A DNA stretch of 64,000 bases, from positions 3,262,501 to 3,326,500 of the forward strand of contig NZ_CP150919.1 in the NCBI RefSeq assembly GCF_039909015.1, in the 5' to 3' direction. Source of the stretch: Pseudomonas grandcourensis. Its GTDB lineage: Bacteria > Pseudomonadota > Gammaproteobacteria > Pseudomonadales > Pseudomonadaceae. The notes under the pieces were generated by a model, which saw only the letters and a program-made list of their open reading frames with translations, was not told the DNA's origin and ran no database searches. This document shows, one piece after another, positions 1 through 8,837 of this stretch. Each line of letters starts with the position of its first letter. The first letter of the stretch is position 1. The translations under genes and the position numbers were made by a program.

Positions 1-479
1 ACCGTGTCGCCCGGAGCGAGGTGGACGGCGCCCGAGGCAACCGCCTGTTCGGCCGAGCCGATGGCTGAGGACATGGTCGTGGCCCCGGCGAGGATTCCGC
101 CGGCCGCGCCTGTCGGCAAGTTCAAGAGACGCGTCCCCACGACCACCACGGCCAGACTGAACACGCTGCAAATGACCGCAAGGAGGGTGAACTTCAGCCC
201 GTCATCCTTCAGGCTGTTGAGGAAGGAGGGACCGACGCGCAAACCGACCCCGTACATGAACAGGTAGTAGAAGAGGTTCATGGTAAAGGTATCGAGCTTG
301 TATGTGATGCCATACAGGGAAGCGGCAATGGCGATGCCACAGCCCACCACGATGGCGCCCCCCACAGTGCCCAACCCATAGCCCTTGATGGTGAAACGCC
401 CGATCAGCACCGCCAGGCTCACCACCAGGAACAGCAACATGTAGGGGTTGGCATTGAGAAACGCGAAGAGTGCCTGCAC
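1..479 (-). CDS. aspT: AspT-like aspartate:alanine antiporter, N-terminal part (cut by window edge)
   Basis: The frame is open from a GTG at 479 to the window edge (about 159 residues) with GGGAGA just upstream of the start. The protein begins MQALFAFLNANPYMLLF and has alternating hydrophobic helices with the glycine-rich turns of the AspT/YidE/YbjL duplicated-permease family, including GRFTIKGYGLG, FMYGVGLRVGPSF and GATTMSSAIGSAEQA. AspT exchanges aspartate for alanine across the inner membrane, and decarboxylation of the aspartate then generates proton motive force. Only the first half-repeat is visible, so transport substrate is an inference from family. The partner aspartate decarboxylase, if present, would lie beyond the left edge. 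Confidence 0.72.
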   Translation of the reverse strand, partial: MQALFAFLNANPYMLLFLVVSLAVLIGRFTIKGYGLGTVGGAIVVGCGIAIAASLYGITYKLDTFTMNLFYYLFMYGVGLRVGPSFLNSLKDDGLKFTLLAVICSVFSLAVVVVGTRLLNLPTGAAGGILAGATTMSSAIGSAEQAVASGAVHLAPGDT

Positions 480-690
480 CGGTTGATTCTCCCTTTTCCG
501 TTACGCCATTGCCTGATTTCAGGAAATCCTCAGGCACTAGCGTAGCGTGTGAATCCGGGCAGGGTTGGCTCGCAGCGCTTCTCCTTATCTGTCAGGTCGA
601 CGAGTCTCCTCCAGGGGAGCTGCTACAGTTACCCAGTGCTTGTTCAAGGCATTACTTGCAGGCAGCAGCAATCTACTCAGGAGCTTTATC

Positions 691-975
691 ATGCGAATCG
701 TCGCGGCCGCTGTATGCACACTCCTGTTGTCCCTCGCCTTGCCATCGATCTCGTTTGCCGGTTCAAATTGCGATAATGCGGGCAGTGCAAGTGATGTCAG
801 AAACTGCATGAAAAACAACAATGATCAAAAAGGGAAAGGCAATTGCAATGACAATGGCAATTGCGGCAAGGCCAAGGACAAGGCCAAAAATAATGCTGAC
901 GATCACTCGGTCAGTTGCATGGAGATCAATAACCTTACCCTGCGCCGCCAGTGTCTTGATAAACGTAGAGATTGA
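691..975 (+). CDS. Small secreted Asn/Lys/Asp- and Cys-rich protein
   Basis: A 94-residue protein. The ATG at 691 follows AGGAG with good spacing, so longer in-frame starts upstream are not needed. Residues 1-22 form a typical Sec signal peptide ending FAG. The mature part is hydrophilic and low-complexity, rich in Asn, Asp and Lys, with six scattered cysteines (for example NCMKNNN, GNCNDNGNCG, SCMEINN, QCLDKRRD) that could form disulfides in the periplasm. No family was recognised. It stands alone between the AspT-like gene, which is divergent from it, and the DCC-family gene, which converges on it. Confidence 0.6.
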   Translation: MRIVAAAVCTLLLSLALPSISFAGSNCDNAGSASDVRNCMKNNNDQKGKGNCNDNGNCGKAKDKAKNNADDHSVSCMEINNLTLRRQCLDKRRD

Positions 976-1110
976 ATGACGGCTCAAGCCATTATTGAGC
1001 GGCAAGATAGCTGCGAACTCATGCAGCGCCAACCTGTGGTTGGTGCGTTCGCTGACGCAAACCTGACGCCGGCCCACTACGGGCGATCCGGTTAATGCGT
1101 GTGAGGGCGT

Positions 1111-1563
1111 TTATAAAGGGGCCTTCAAAAAGCGCTGTTCATGATCAGGGTCCGGCAACAGACAGGTGTCGTATTTCCCGAAGAGCCGATAACGATTAAG
1201 CGCAATGCGGTCGTATGCCCAATCTCGAAGTTTGCGAGGGAAGATGCGCAGCAGGCTCACAGGGCGCCAGCGTGGGGGAAGCTGGGCGATGACTTCGAAA
1301 AAAGCTTGCGAACGTTCCCAGTAGTGTCGGTCGCGGATCACCGCCATGGTGTGGAATTGATCCAGGGGCAAACCTGCCCATGCGAGCAGAGCCTGCCCCT
1401 CGGGTGACTGAACCGCCGCCAACCGCACGCGCCGCTGGCGGTCATGGCGGATCAAGAACCTCACCCAGCCATTGCATAGCTTGCAGACACCGTCGAACAA
1501 GACCACCGTCTCTCCTGGTTGGAGCAGCGGCGCGGGTGAGGGGCGGATTTGCGAGGCTGGCAT
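1111..1563 (-). CDS. DCC-family thiol-disulfide oxidoreductase-like protein (DUF393)
   Basis: A 150-residue protein carrying the diagnostic start of the DCC family, VVLFDGVCKLCNGWVRF, at about residues 20-36, with the CxxC pair inside DGVCKLC. The family is named for its Asp-Cys-x-x-Cys signature and is proposed to act in thiol redox chemistry, although substrates are unknown. The C-terminal part (RIFPRKLRDWAYDRIALNRYR) is the usual family ending and the length is normal. The ATG at 1563 has no clear ribosome site, but it lies 18 bases after the stop of the preceding small gene, so translational coupling in one operon (1111-2525) is likely. Confidence 0.85.
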   Translation of the reverse strand: MPASQIRPSPAPLLQPGETVVLFDGVCKLCNGWVRFLIRHDRQRRVRLAAVQSPEGQALLAWAGLPLDQFHTMAVIRDRHYWERSQAFFEVIAQLPPRWRPVSLLRIFPRKLRDWAYDRIALNRYRLFGKYDTCLLPDPDHEQRFLKAPL

Positions 1564-1581
1564 TGGGGCGCGCTACACCGA

Positions 1582-1788
1582 TCAGCTGCTGGCGTGATCG
1601 GTCGCCCTGGCTTTGCTTTGAGCGACAGCGGCTTCAGCCTTCTGCTTCTGTGCAGCCTGGAAGGCTTCCATCGAGACTTTCCGGGCCGACTCCATGCGTG
1701 CGAGGGTCCGGTCACCACCACCTGTGGCCATCGCCAGGGAAGAGGCGGTCAGAGCGGCGACTACGAAAAGGGCTTTCATGGATTTCAT
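1582..1788 (-). CDS. Small exported protein with signal peptide
   Basis: A 68-residue protein beginning MKSMKALFVVAALTASS. The start at 1788 was preferred over an in-frame ATG at 1809 because GAGG lies about 8 bases upstream of 1788 and nothing similar precedes 1809. Residues 1-21 look like a signal peptide cleaved near AMA. The short mature part is predicted to be one amphipathic, Ala/Gln/Lys-rich helix (ESARKVSMEAFQAAQKQKAEAA). It is probably periplasmic. It sits between a membrane-protein gene and the DCC gene on the same strand, which suggests an operon. No function is known. Confidence 0.6.
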   Translation of the reverse strand: MKSMKALFVVAALTASSLAMATGGGDRTLARMESARKVSMEAFQAAQKQKAEAAVAQSKARATDHASS

Positions 1789-1871
1789 TTGGGTATCCTC
1801 AAGTGACATTTTGTAAACAGCTAAAAGCGTGATTCATTTACTGAAGCTGAACTTCCTTGTTCAATCTGGCT

Positions 1872-2525
1872 TCACCATCCAGCCAGGGCGGCGTTTCCTG
1901 CTGACCAGGTGCCTTGCTCCTTACGAGTTTCGGTGTCTCTGTTTTTTGCCCAGGCAGTGAGCAGTACCATCGCCCCGAATCCACCGACGATGAGAACCGG
2001 ATAGGCTGCCAGCAACTCCACCAGCGAGTACTTCCAGGCCAGCGGACGACCAACACCCAGCATGGCGGCATAGAACCACGACACGCCAGAGAGGGCGCCG
2101 GAGAACAGCGCCAGCATGCGCAGGTTGAAGGAAAGGTTAAGTAACGAACCGGCTTTTTTCAGCGCCGGCAATACCGCGCGATGCAACAGGTAGCCGTTAA
2201 AGGTCAGCAGCACAACGATGCCGATTTTGGCTTGCAGTTTGGGATTGAGGAAATACTCCATCCCCTTGCCGGCATAATCGATCCCGACAATGCCGATGCC
2301 CGTAATCCAGAGCGCTACAAGTGCAAGCGATACGGTTTTTTGAAGGCTTTCCATGTGCGCGTCATCTTGATGACCTGACGCATCCCCCTTCAGGAGTTGC
2401 TTGACCATTGCAATGTCACTGGTCAAGACCAACCCGATTGCCACACAGCAGGCGATAAGATGAAAATATACAACGCCCAAACGCATATATTCCACGGTGG
2501 ACGAAGAGAACATACTAAGTTCCAT
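1872..2525 (-). CDS. Multi-spanning inner-membrane protein, family not recognised
   Basis: A 217-residue protein starting MELSMFSSSTVEYMRLG with AGAGG upstream. It has about five hydrophobic segments (near residues 15-36, 70-90, 100-118, 135-155 and 170-190). His22 in VVYFHLIACCVAIG and other histidines (LLHRAVLPAL) recall heme or metal-binding membrane families such as CopD/DUF2214, but I cannot assign it. It is the first gene of a probable three-gene operon with the small exported protein and the DCC-family protein, so it may share a redox role. An AT-rich stretch at 2611-2630 upstream probably holds its promoter. Confidence 0.6.
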   Translation of the reverse strand: MELSMFSSSTVEYMRLGVVYFHLIACCVAIGLVLTSDIAMVKQLLKGDASGHQDDAHMESLQKTVSLALVALWITGIGIVGIDYAGKGMEYFLNPKLQAKIGIVVLLTFNGYLLHRAVLPALKKAGSLLNLSFNLRMLALFSGALSGVSWFYAAMLGVGRPLAWKYSLVELLAAYPVLIVGGFGAMVLLTAWAKNRDTETRKEQGTWSAGNAALAGW

Positions 2526-2800
2526 GGTTACCTCTTGGCTTCAGTGAATCAATAATGCTCTCGGCACGGCTTAATTGGAGTTTGCCGTTGCTGGTTGCAA
2601 TCAAGATTCAGCAATTATTATCAATTAATCTTGCGACATTATGCCGCCAAGATAACGGTGAGTTTCTCGAATGAACTTTTAGTCATTCGATAATGTCCAT
2701 TTTCAGGTAACAAAAAACATCATTCGCACTGGGTGCATATGAGGTTTAACTTCCGCTTCTGGGGTGGGCAGTCGAGGCCCGGAACTCTATTGCGAGTGGA

Positions 2801-3079
2801 TCAGACAATGCTGGCGGGATTGGCCGGGCTTCCGCCCCATTCGAGGAAACGGATCTTGTGAACCTCGCCCTCGCTGTCCAGGTAAACAACAGTCACCGGT
2901 ACTACGCCGGTCTTGTCTGATGTATCGGTGCGCTGCAGTACTTGTTTAACATCGATGTCCATGCCGTAGTGGTAATCGATGGCTGAGACATGTGCGCCGG
3001 GCTCTTGCAGGCCGCTCTGGTCGAAGACGCTTGGTGCGAGACTGGAAATCACGGCACTTACTACTGTGGCCATGTTCAT
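2801..3079 (-). CDS. DUF2790 family protein
   Basis: A 92-residue protein. The start at 3079 was chosen because AGAGGT lies 8 bases upstream; an in-frame ATG at 3148 would add an N-terminus that does not look like a signal. The core, DYHYGMDIDVKQVLQ followed by GVVPVTVVYLDSEGEVHKIRF, is the signature of DUF2790, a family of small Pseudomonas periplasmic proteins often linked to metal or stress responses. Most members have a clear signal peptide; here the N-terminus (MNMATVVSAVISSLAPSV) is only weakly signal-like. It is monocistronic, 361 bases beyond the 3' end of the LysR gene. Confidence 0.75.
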   Translation of the reverse strand: MNMATVVSAVISSLAPSVFDQSGLQEPGAHVSAIDYHYGMDIDVKQVLQRTDTSDKTGVVPVTVVYLDSEGEVHKIRFLEWGGSPANPASIV

Positions 3080-3439
3080 TAGGCTGTACCTCTGCTGAAG
3101 TTCGCTTGACGGGGACCTAATGTGACATGTCTTGGAAGCTAAGTTCACTTTACCGCGACGAACGTGCCCGTTTGAAAAGCCTGTAGTGGCTGCAAACTCC
3201 TGGCAATTCCCCGCGCTTGACGCCTCTTGACCATTCGTCCTTTAAACCCCGTATTTGTTGGCAAAAGTCCGTTTTTTGAGGGAGGTCATGACATGTCATG
3301 ACGGATTTTCACGCAAGGTGAACCAGTGTTTTCAATTCAGTCGGCTGAGTCCGAGGGATCGGGTAATGGCCGTTTGCTTCCTGTCGCGAAGGGATGCAAA
3401 CGACCCAATAGACGTTGCAGCGCGTCGAGTATGGAGCGC

Positions 3440-4333
3440 TCAGCTTCTATATTTCAGCGCCTCCACCAATGCAGAAAAGGCGGGGGACGCCTGGCGTCTG
3501 TTGGGGTAATACATATGGTAGCCCTGAAACTCAGGACACCAGTCGGCCAGGACTTCTTTGAGTCGGCCGTCGGCCAGATACGGTGCTACCAATTGCTCTG
3601 GTACGTAGGCCAAGCCAATGCCATCAACGGCAGCGTTGAGTACATGCATGATGCTGTTGAAAACAAGTTGTCCATCTGCCTTGACCGTAAACGCCTGGCC
3701 ATCTCGTTCAAACTCCCAGGCGTAGATCGCCCCTGATGGCCTGTGTCGGATATTCACGCAGTCATGCCCGGTCAACTCATGGGGGGTTGTGGGTGCCGGG
3801 TTACGTTCGAAATAGGCTGGAGAGCCCACCACCGCCAGTCGCCAATCGGGCCCTATGCGAACGGCGATCATGTCCTTGCTGATCGATTCGCCCATGCGAA
3901 TTCCGGCATCGAAGCGTTCCTCGACCACGTTGGTGAATCCATAGTCGACGTAGAACTCCAGTGTGATATCCGGGTAATTCTTCAAGAAGCCTGCAAGCAT
4001 CGGCCGAATGCACAACTCAATCTGATCGTCAGTGCAGGAAATACGAATCGTGCCACTGGGCTTGTCCCGTAATTCGCTCAAGGCTTCAAGCTCAACCGCG
4101 ATCTGATCAAAAAGCGGGGCGATCGAGCGCATCAATCTTTCTCCAGCCTCTGTCGGCGACACATTGCGTGTCGTGCGGGCCAGCAGACGTATCCCCAGTC
4201 TTTGTTCAAGTGCCCGGACCGTATGACTCAGTGCAGAAGGCGTAATGCCCAGTTTGGCGGCGGCTTTGGTAAAGCTTTGATCGCGCGCCACCGCCAGAAA
4301 AGCCTGGAGATCGTTGACTTTGGTATTGGCCAT
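3440..4333 (-). CDS. LysR-family transcriptional regulator
   Basis: A 297-residue protein of normal family length. The winged helix-turn-helix is at residues 5-65 (FLAVARDQSFTKAAAKLG, then ITPSALSHTVRALEQRLG and LLARTTRNVSPTEAGERL). The rest is the periplasmic-binding-protein-like effector domain starting at GTIRISCTDDQIE. It is divergent from the hydrolase gene at 4430, with only 96 bases between the starts, so it most likely controls the hydrolase-MFS pair. The effector is unknown. Confidence 0.93.
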   Translation of the reverse strand: MANTKVNDLQAFLAVARDQSFTKAAAKLGITPSALSHTVRALEQRLGIRLLARTTRNVSPTEAGERLMRSIAPLFDQIAVELEALSELRDKPSGTIRISCTDDQIELCIRPMLAGFLKNYPDITLEFYVDYGFTNVVEERFDAGIRMGESISKDMIAVRIGPDWRLAVVGSPAYFERNPAPTTPHELTGHDCVNIRHRPSGAIYAWEFERDGQAFTVKADGQLVFNSIMHVLNAAVDGIGLAYVPEQLVAPYLADGRLKEVLADWCPEFQGYHMYYPNRRQASPAFSALVEALKYRS

Positions 4334-4429
4334 TGCTGAGTTTTTCTCAAAACTACATGAAGATTATGCCTACTAATCAGGGTATCTCGAATCCGTCAAG
4401 CTCTGTCACCTATCTGGAACGGAGTACTG

Positions 4430-5575
4430 ATGATGAGCGAGACACCTGTAACCCTCCTTGAAGCTATAGAAGCCTTGACCCCTCCCGGGCTTGATCGGCG
4501 CGAATTCGTAAAGGCCACCGGCGTCAGCATTGCGGCTCTGGGCGTCCTTTCGGTTGCGGGCGGCTCAGCCTTCGCGGCTGACTCGAAAAACGCTGTCAGC
4601 CCGCCGGATGGCGCTGACAACTTTTACAAAAGCGACAAGGTCACTGTGCAGAAGGTGACCTTCAAGAACTCATACAATCTTCAGATCGTGGGCAATCTTG
4701 TTACGCCCAAAAGTCTGGCTCGAAACGTTAAAGCGCCGGCGATTATCGTCGGTCATCCCATGGGAGCAGTCAAAGAGCAAAGCTCCATGCTCTATGCACA
4801 AAAGCTGGCGGAACAAGGCTTCATCACTCTGGCGATTGACTTGCCTTTCTGGGGAGAGAGTGAGGGCCAGCCTCGTAACCAGGTCGCCCCCGAAATGTAT
4901 GCCGATGCATTCAGTGCCGCCGTTGACTACCTTGGCACGCGGGACTTTATCGATCGCAACCGTATCGGCGTACTGGGTATCTGTGGCAGCGGTGGCTTTG
5001 CCATCAGTGCGGCCAAGATGGATCTGCGTTTGAAAGCCGTGGCCACCGTCAGCATGTACGACATGGGCGCCGTTACCCGTCATGGTCTGGGGCGTTCAGT
5101 GACTGTCGAGCAACGCCAGGCCATGCTCGCCAAAGCTTCCGAGCAACGCTACGACGAGTTCTCTACCGGGCAAATGCAATTTCTGAACTATTTGCCGGTG
5201 CAGCTTGCTAAAGATGCAGACCCAGTGACTCGTGAATTCTGGGACTTCTACCGTACGCCACGCGGCATCCATATCCCTCATGGCAGAACGTTGGAACTGA
5301 CGCAAAACCGCGCATTGACCAGTGAAGTCAGGTTCGTGAATTTCTATCCATTCAACGATATCGAGACGATTTCCCCGCGTCCGCTGCTATTCATCGCTGG
5401 CGATCAGGCTCACTCCAGAGAGTTCAGCGAGGACGCCTACCAACGCGCCGCCGAACCTAAGGAACTGGCCTGGGTGCCCGGCGCGGGTCACGTGGATCTG
5501 TACGACCGCGTGAACTTGATTCCCTGGACCAGGCTCACCACCTTTTTTACCCGGCACCTGACGGCAGTTGGCTAA
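4430..5575 (+). CDS. Tat-exported alpha/beta hydrolase of the dienelactone hydrolase/YcjY type
   Basis: A 381-residue protein. The N-terminus has a twin-arginine signal: DRREFVKATG at about residues 22-31, then a hydrophobic stretch ending GGSAFAADS, so it should be exported folded to the periplasm. The hydrolase fold shows a nucleophile elbow GICGSGGF with cysteine in the nucleophile position, as in dienelactone hydrolases, an acid region FIAGDQAHSREF, and the catalytic histidine in VPGAGHVDLYDR. Two tandem ATGs (4430 and 4433) follow GGAG. It forms a pair with the MFS gene 45 bases downstream, and a LysR gene diverges upstream. The substrate is unknown; an ester or lactone is likely. Confidence 0.85.
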   Translation: MMSETPVTLLEAIEALTPPGLDRREFVKATGVSIAALGVLSVAGGSAFAADSKNAVSPPDGADNFYKSDKVTVQKVTFKNSYNLQIVGNLVTPKSLARNVKAPAIIVGHPMGAVKEQSSMLYAQKLAEQGFITLAIDLPFWGESEGQPRNQVAPEMYADAFSAAVDYLGTRDFIDRNRIGVLGICGSGGFAISAAKMDLRLKAVATVSMYDMGAVTRHGLGRSVTVEQRQAMLAKASEQRYDEFSTGQMQFLNYLPVQLAKDADPVTREFWDFYRTPRGIHIPHGRTLELTQNRALTSEVRFVNFYPFNDIETISPRPLLFIAGDQAHSREFSEDAYQRAAEPKELAWVPGAGHVDLYDRVNLIPWTRLTTFFTRHLTAVG

Positions 5576-5620
5576 AAGGCCAGTGCTTCAGCCAACAACT
5601 ATTTGATGAGAGGCTTTTGA

Positions 5621-6832
5621 ATGACGGCTCAAGTATTCGACACCCCGGCAGGTGATGCCGTTGGCACGCCGGGGACTGGGGAACTGCCGGCTTACTGGAG
5701 TGGCATCTTTGCGATGACACTGTGCGTATTCGCGCTGATCGCCTCGGAGTTCATGCCGGTCAGTTTACTCACGCCGATTGCATCGGATCTGCAAATCAGT
5801 GAAGGACTGGCCGGGTATGGGATCGCCATCTCCGGCGCCTTCGCGGTGCTGACAAGCCTTTCAATTTCCAGGCTTGCGGGCTCCATGGACCGCAAGACGC
5901 TGTTGCTGTTACTGACAGGGATTATGTGCGTGTCGGGACTGGTGGTCGGTCTGGCGCCAAACTATACGGTGTACATGATTGGTCGTGCGCTGATCGGCGT
6001 GGTGATCGGCGGGTTCTGGTCGATGTCGGCGGCAATGGCCATGCGCCTGGTACCGTCCCATAGCGTGCCCAAGGCTCTGGCAATCTTCAACGGCGGCAAT
6101 GCTTTGGCAACCGTAGTGGCCGCACCATTGGGAAGCTATCTGGGGAGTGTCATCGGTTGGCGGGGTGCTTTTTTCTGCCTGATTCCGGTAGCGATCATCG
6201 CGTTGATCTGGCAGTGGATCAGCCTGCCAGCCATGACGGCGGCGCCGCGCAAAGCGGGCGCTGGCAATGTCTTTCGATTGTTCAAGAGCCCATTGGTCAG
6301 TGTCGGCATGTTGAGTGTGGGCACTTTCTTCATGGGGCAGTTTGTATTGTTCACCTATCTGCGCCCGTTCCTGGAGACCGTCACGGATGTAGATGTCTCC
6401 ATGTTGTCGATGATCCTGCTGGTCATCGGCGTGGCGGGTTTTGTCGGGACCCTTCTGATCGGCACTTTTTTGAAAACCGGCATGTACCGCGTCCTGGTCT
6501 GCATTCCACTCTTGATGGCCGCTATTGCACTTTCCTTGATTGTCCTTGGCGACGGAGTCGTGGCAGCTTTTGTATTGCTGGGGCTGTGGGGCCTGATCGC
6601 GACGGCGGCACCTGTGGGGTGGTGGTCGTGGTTGGCCAAGGCGTTGCCCGAGGATGCTGAAGCCGGTGGCGGCCTGATGGTGGCAGTCATTCAGCTTTCC
6701 ATTGCGCTGGGCTCTACCCTCGGCGGGCTGCTGTTCGACGGGAGCGGCTATCGCATGACCTTTCTCGCAAGCGCTATCTTGCTGGTACTCGCCGCAGTGA
6801 TGGCCTTTTTCACATCGCGAAACCAGGTTTAA
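5621..6832 (+). CDS. MFS transporter of the AraJ/NepI (DHA1) drug-efflux type
   Basis: A 403-residue protein with about 12 transmembrane helices. The first helix carries the DHA1-like signature ALIASEFMPVSLLTPIA, followed by the cytoplasmic loop SRLAGSMDRKTLLL and the helix-4/5 region GRALIGVVIGGFWSM. This matches exporters such as E. coli AraJ, YdhP and NepI, which pump sugars, nucleosides or drugs by proton antiport. GAGG precedes the ATG. It follows the exported hydrolase by 45 bases and is probably cotranscribed with it under the divergent LysR regulator. The substrate cannot be told. Confidence 0.88.
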   Translation: MTAQVFDTPAGDAVGTPGTGELPAYWSGIFAMTLCVFALIASEFMPVSLLTPIASDLQISEGLAGYGIAISGAFAVLTSLSISRLAGSMDRKTLLLLLTGIMCVSGLVVGLAPNYTVYMIGRALIGVVIGGFWSMSAAMAMRLVPSHSVPKALAIFNGGNALATVVAAPLGSYLGSVIGWRGAFFCLIPVAIIALIWQWISLPAMTAAPRKAGAGNVFRLFKSPLVSVGMLSVGTFFMGQFVLFTYLRPFLETVTDVDVSMLSMILLVIGVAGFVGTLLIGTFLKTGMYRVLVCIPLLMAAIALSLIVLGDGVVAAFVLLGLWGLIATAAPVGWWSWLAKALPEDAEAGGGLMVAVIQLSIALGSTLGGLLFDGSGYRMTFLASAILLVLAAVMAFFTSRNQV

Positions 6833-6958
6833 TAGAAGGCAGATTTGAGTAAGACAGGCAACTGTCCGCAATATGTCAGATCGGATTTGATCCAACGTCT
6901 GCTGTTGGCCGATGGCTGCCTGTTGTCCGGATGCCAGATGGTCAACAGGCGCCAATGG

Positions 6959-8524
6959 CTATCGGCTGAAACGTTCGGCCAGGCTGTGCAGGTAATCGGC
7001 CATGACTTCCAGATCCTGGCTGATGGCGGCGCCTTGCTTGGCCTGCCCGGCACTGTGATCACACAGTTGGGCAATTCGCGTGATCTGTTGATTGATATCT
7101 TCAGCCACGTGACTTTGCTCTTCAGACGCCGAGGCCATCTGCTGGCTCATGCCGGTTATCCGGGTGACGGCCTGGCTGATGCCGACCAACGCCTGCTGCA
7201 CCGCCTCGACACTTTGCATGCTTTCGCGGGAAATCTGCTCGCCACGATTGGCCGTTGATACAGCGCGATCGGCACCGTCATACAGCGAAGCAATGATGCC
7301 GTGGATCTGTTCGGTGGAGGTGCGGGTGCGTTGGGCAAGGGAGCGCACCTCGTCAGCAACCACGGCAAAGCCGCGACCTTGCTCACCGGCCCGGGCCGCC
7401 TCGATGGCAGCGTTGAGCGCCAGCAGGTTGGTCTGTTCGGCAATGGAGGTGATGACATCCACGACACTGCCGATCGACTGCGTTTCGCTCGCCAGTGCAT
7501 TGACCGCCAGGCCAATCTCGCTGACCGCCTCATGCATGGTTTTCATGGCGCTCAGGCTTTGCCGGGCCAGTTCACTGCCGTCACGGGTCAACTGGTCAGC
7601 CTCCGAGGCGGCATGTGCGGTGCTGATGACGTTTTGCGTGACTTCCTGAATGGTGGCGGCCATCTGTGAAATGGCGGCGGCAGACTGATCGGTTTCACTG
7701 CGCTGGCGATCCAGCGATTGCGCCTGGGAACCTGAGAGTTCGGATGATTGCGCCGCCTTGGCCTTGACATTGACCCCGGCATCGACGAGCCGGCTCAGGG
7801 CTGTCTGCAGGCGCGCTTCCTCACTGAGCATGGCCATGTCCAGTTGCCCCTGGGGACCGTGGTTATCGCTGTAGGTGAGCGCGACCAACGGGTCGGAAAA
7901 GGCTTTCGGATGCTCGGCCAGGGTGCGCTCGATGGCCCGGCGATTTCGAGACTCGATCAGGTACCAGGCAACCCCAAGGCTCGCGACCAGGACCCCTTGT
8001 GCCGCCGTTGTCGGTAGCCACTGACTTCCCACCAGTGAAACCCCGCCAGCCATCAATAATGGCCACCCTTGTTGCAGTGGCCGGAAAATCCGCGCGCTCA
8101 GCGAAACGATCGGCTTGCCGGCCCGCATCCTTGAATAGAGTGCTGCTGCCCGCCGAACCTGGTCGCGGCTGGGCACCGAGCGGACCGACTCGTAACCACT
8201 CATGCGTCCGCTTTCATAGATGGGCGTGACGTAGGCACTGACCCAATAGAAGTCACCATTTTTTGCGCGGTTTTTCACAATACCCATCCAAGGTTTGCCT
8301 TGCTTGATGGTGTGCCACATATGCACGAATACCCCGGGCGGCATGTCGGGGTGTCGAACCAGGTTGTGGGTCTGGCCGACCAGTTCGTCGTAGGTGAAAC
8401 CGCTGATGGCAACAAAGGCGTCATTGCAGTAAGTGATTCGGCTATCCAGATCGGTCGTGGATATCAATCGCTGTTCGGTGGGGAAAACTCTTTCATGCTC
8501 GGTTACGGGTAAATTCACACGCAT
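6959..8524 (-). CDS. aer: Aerotaxis receptor Aer (PAS-sensing methyl-accepting chemotaxis protein)
   Basis: A 521-residue protein, the normal length for Pseudomonas Aer. Residues about 10-120 are a PAS domain ([52 protein letters not shown]), the FAD-binding sensor of Aer proteins. Two short hydrophobic segments near residues 150-185 anchor it. The C-terminal half is the chemotaxis signalling domain with the highly conserved hairpin tip [19 protein letters not shown]. It should sense redox state or oxygen and signal through CheW and CheA. GAGGGG lies upstream of the ATG. It is a single gene. Confidence 0.93.
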   Translation of the reverse strand: MRVNLPVTEHERVFPTEQRLISTTDLDSRITYCNDAFVAISGFTYDELVGQTHNLVRHPDMPPGVFVHMWHTIKQGKPWMGIVKNRAKNGDFYWVSAYVTPIYESGRMSGYESVRSVPSRDQVRRAAALYSRMRAGKPIVSLSARIFRPLQQGWPLLMAGGVSLVGSQWLPTTAAQGVLVASLGVAWYLIESRNRRAIERTLAEHPKAFSDPLVALTYSDNHGPQGQLDMAMLSEEARLQTALSRLVDAGVNVKAKAAQSSELSGSQAQSLDRQRSETDQSAAAISQMAATIQEVTQNVISTAHAASEADQLTRDGSELARQSLSAMKTMHEAVSEIGLAVNALASETQSIGSVVDVITSIAEQTNLLALNAAIEAARAGEQGRGFAVVADEVRSLAQRTRTSTEQIHGIIASLYDGADRAVSTANRGEQISRESMQSVEAVQQALVGISQAVTRITGMSQQMASASEEQSHVAEDINQQITRIAQLCDHSAGQAKQGAAISQDLEVMADYLHSLAERFSR

Positions 8525-8837
8525 ACAATGCGACCCCTCGGATTATTATTATTTTGAGCATATAAATAGGAAAAGCGCCCAGGCATTGCGCCAGCCGGGC
8601 CAGGCGTCAGATCGGGGGATTCAACGCGCGGGCCTGAAGAGGAATCTATGGACGGGGGAGGCTATCGACCATTCATTCGACGACAATTTCTTTTCATTTC
8701 ATGACAAACCGGCGATATCAATGTGAAATCATGCATGACGTCGATTTGAGTCAGCCTTGAGTCGCGAATGAGCGTCGCGGTCAAAGGCCGCTGAGGGAAC
8801 CTCGTTGGCCTGACGCCTGCCGGCTCGTTTCGTGTTT
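8525..8837. other. Intergenic stretch between aer and the MHS transporter gene
   Basis: About 313 bases without a convincing gene. It must hold the aer promoter close to 8524 (an AT-rich run at about 8541-8570) and the 3' end signals of the transporter gene. I saw no strong hairpin-plus-T-run terminator and no repeat. Confidence 0.5.

Noticed and set aside
2611..2630. Fur-box-like AT-rich sequence upstream of the membrane-protein gene
   Set aside because: Only loosely similar to the Fur consensus; AT-rich promoters give such matches by chance.
5909..6955. A 348-codon minus-strand frame opposite the MFS gene
   Set aside because: Low-complexity His/Gln sequence without motifs, antisense to a well supported transporter.
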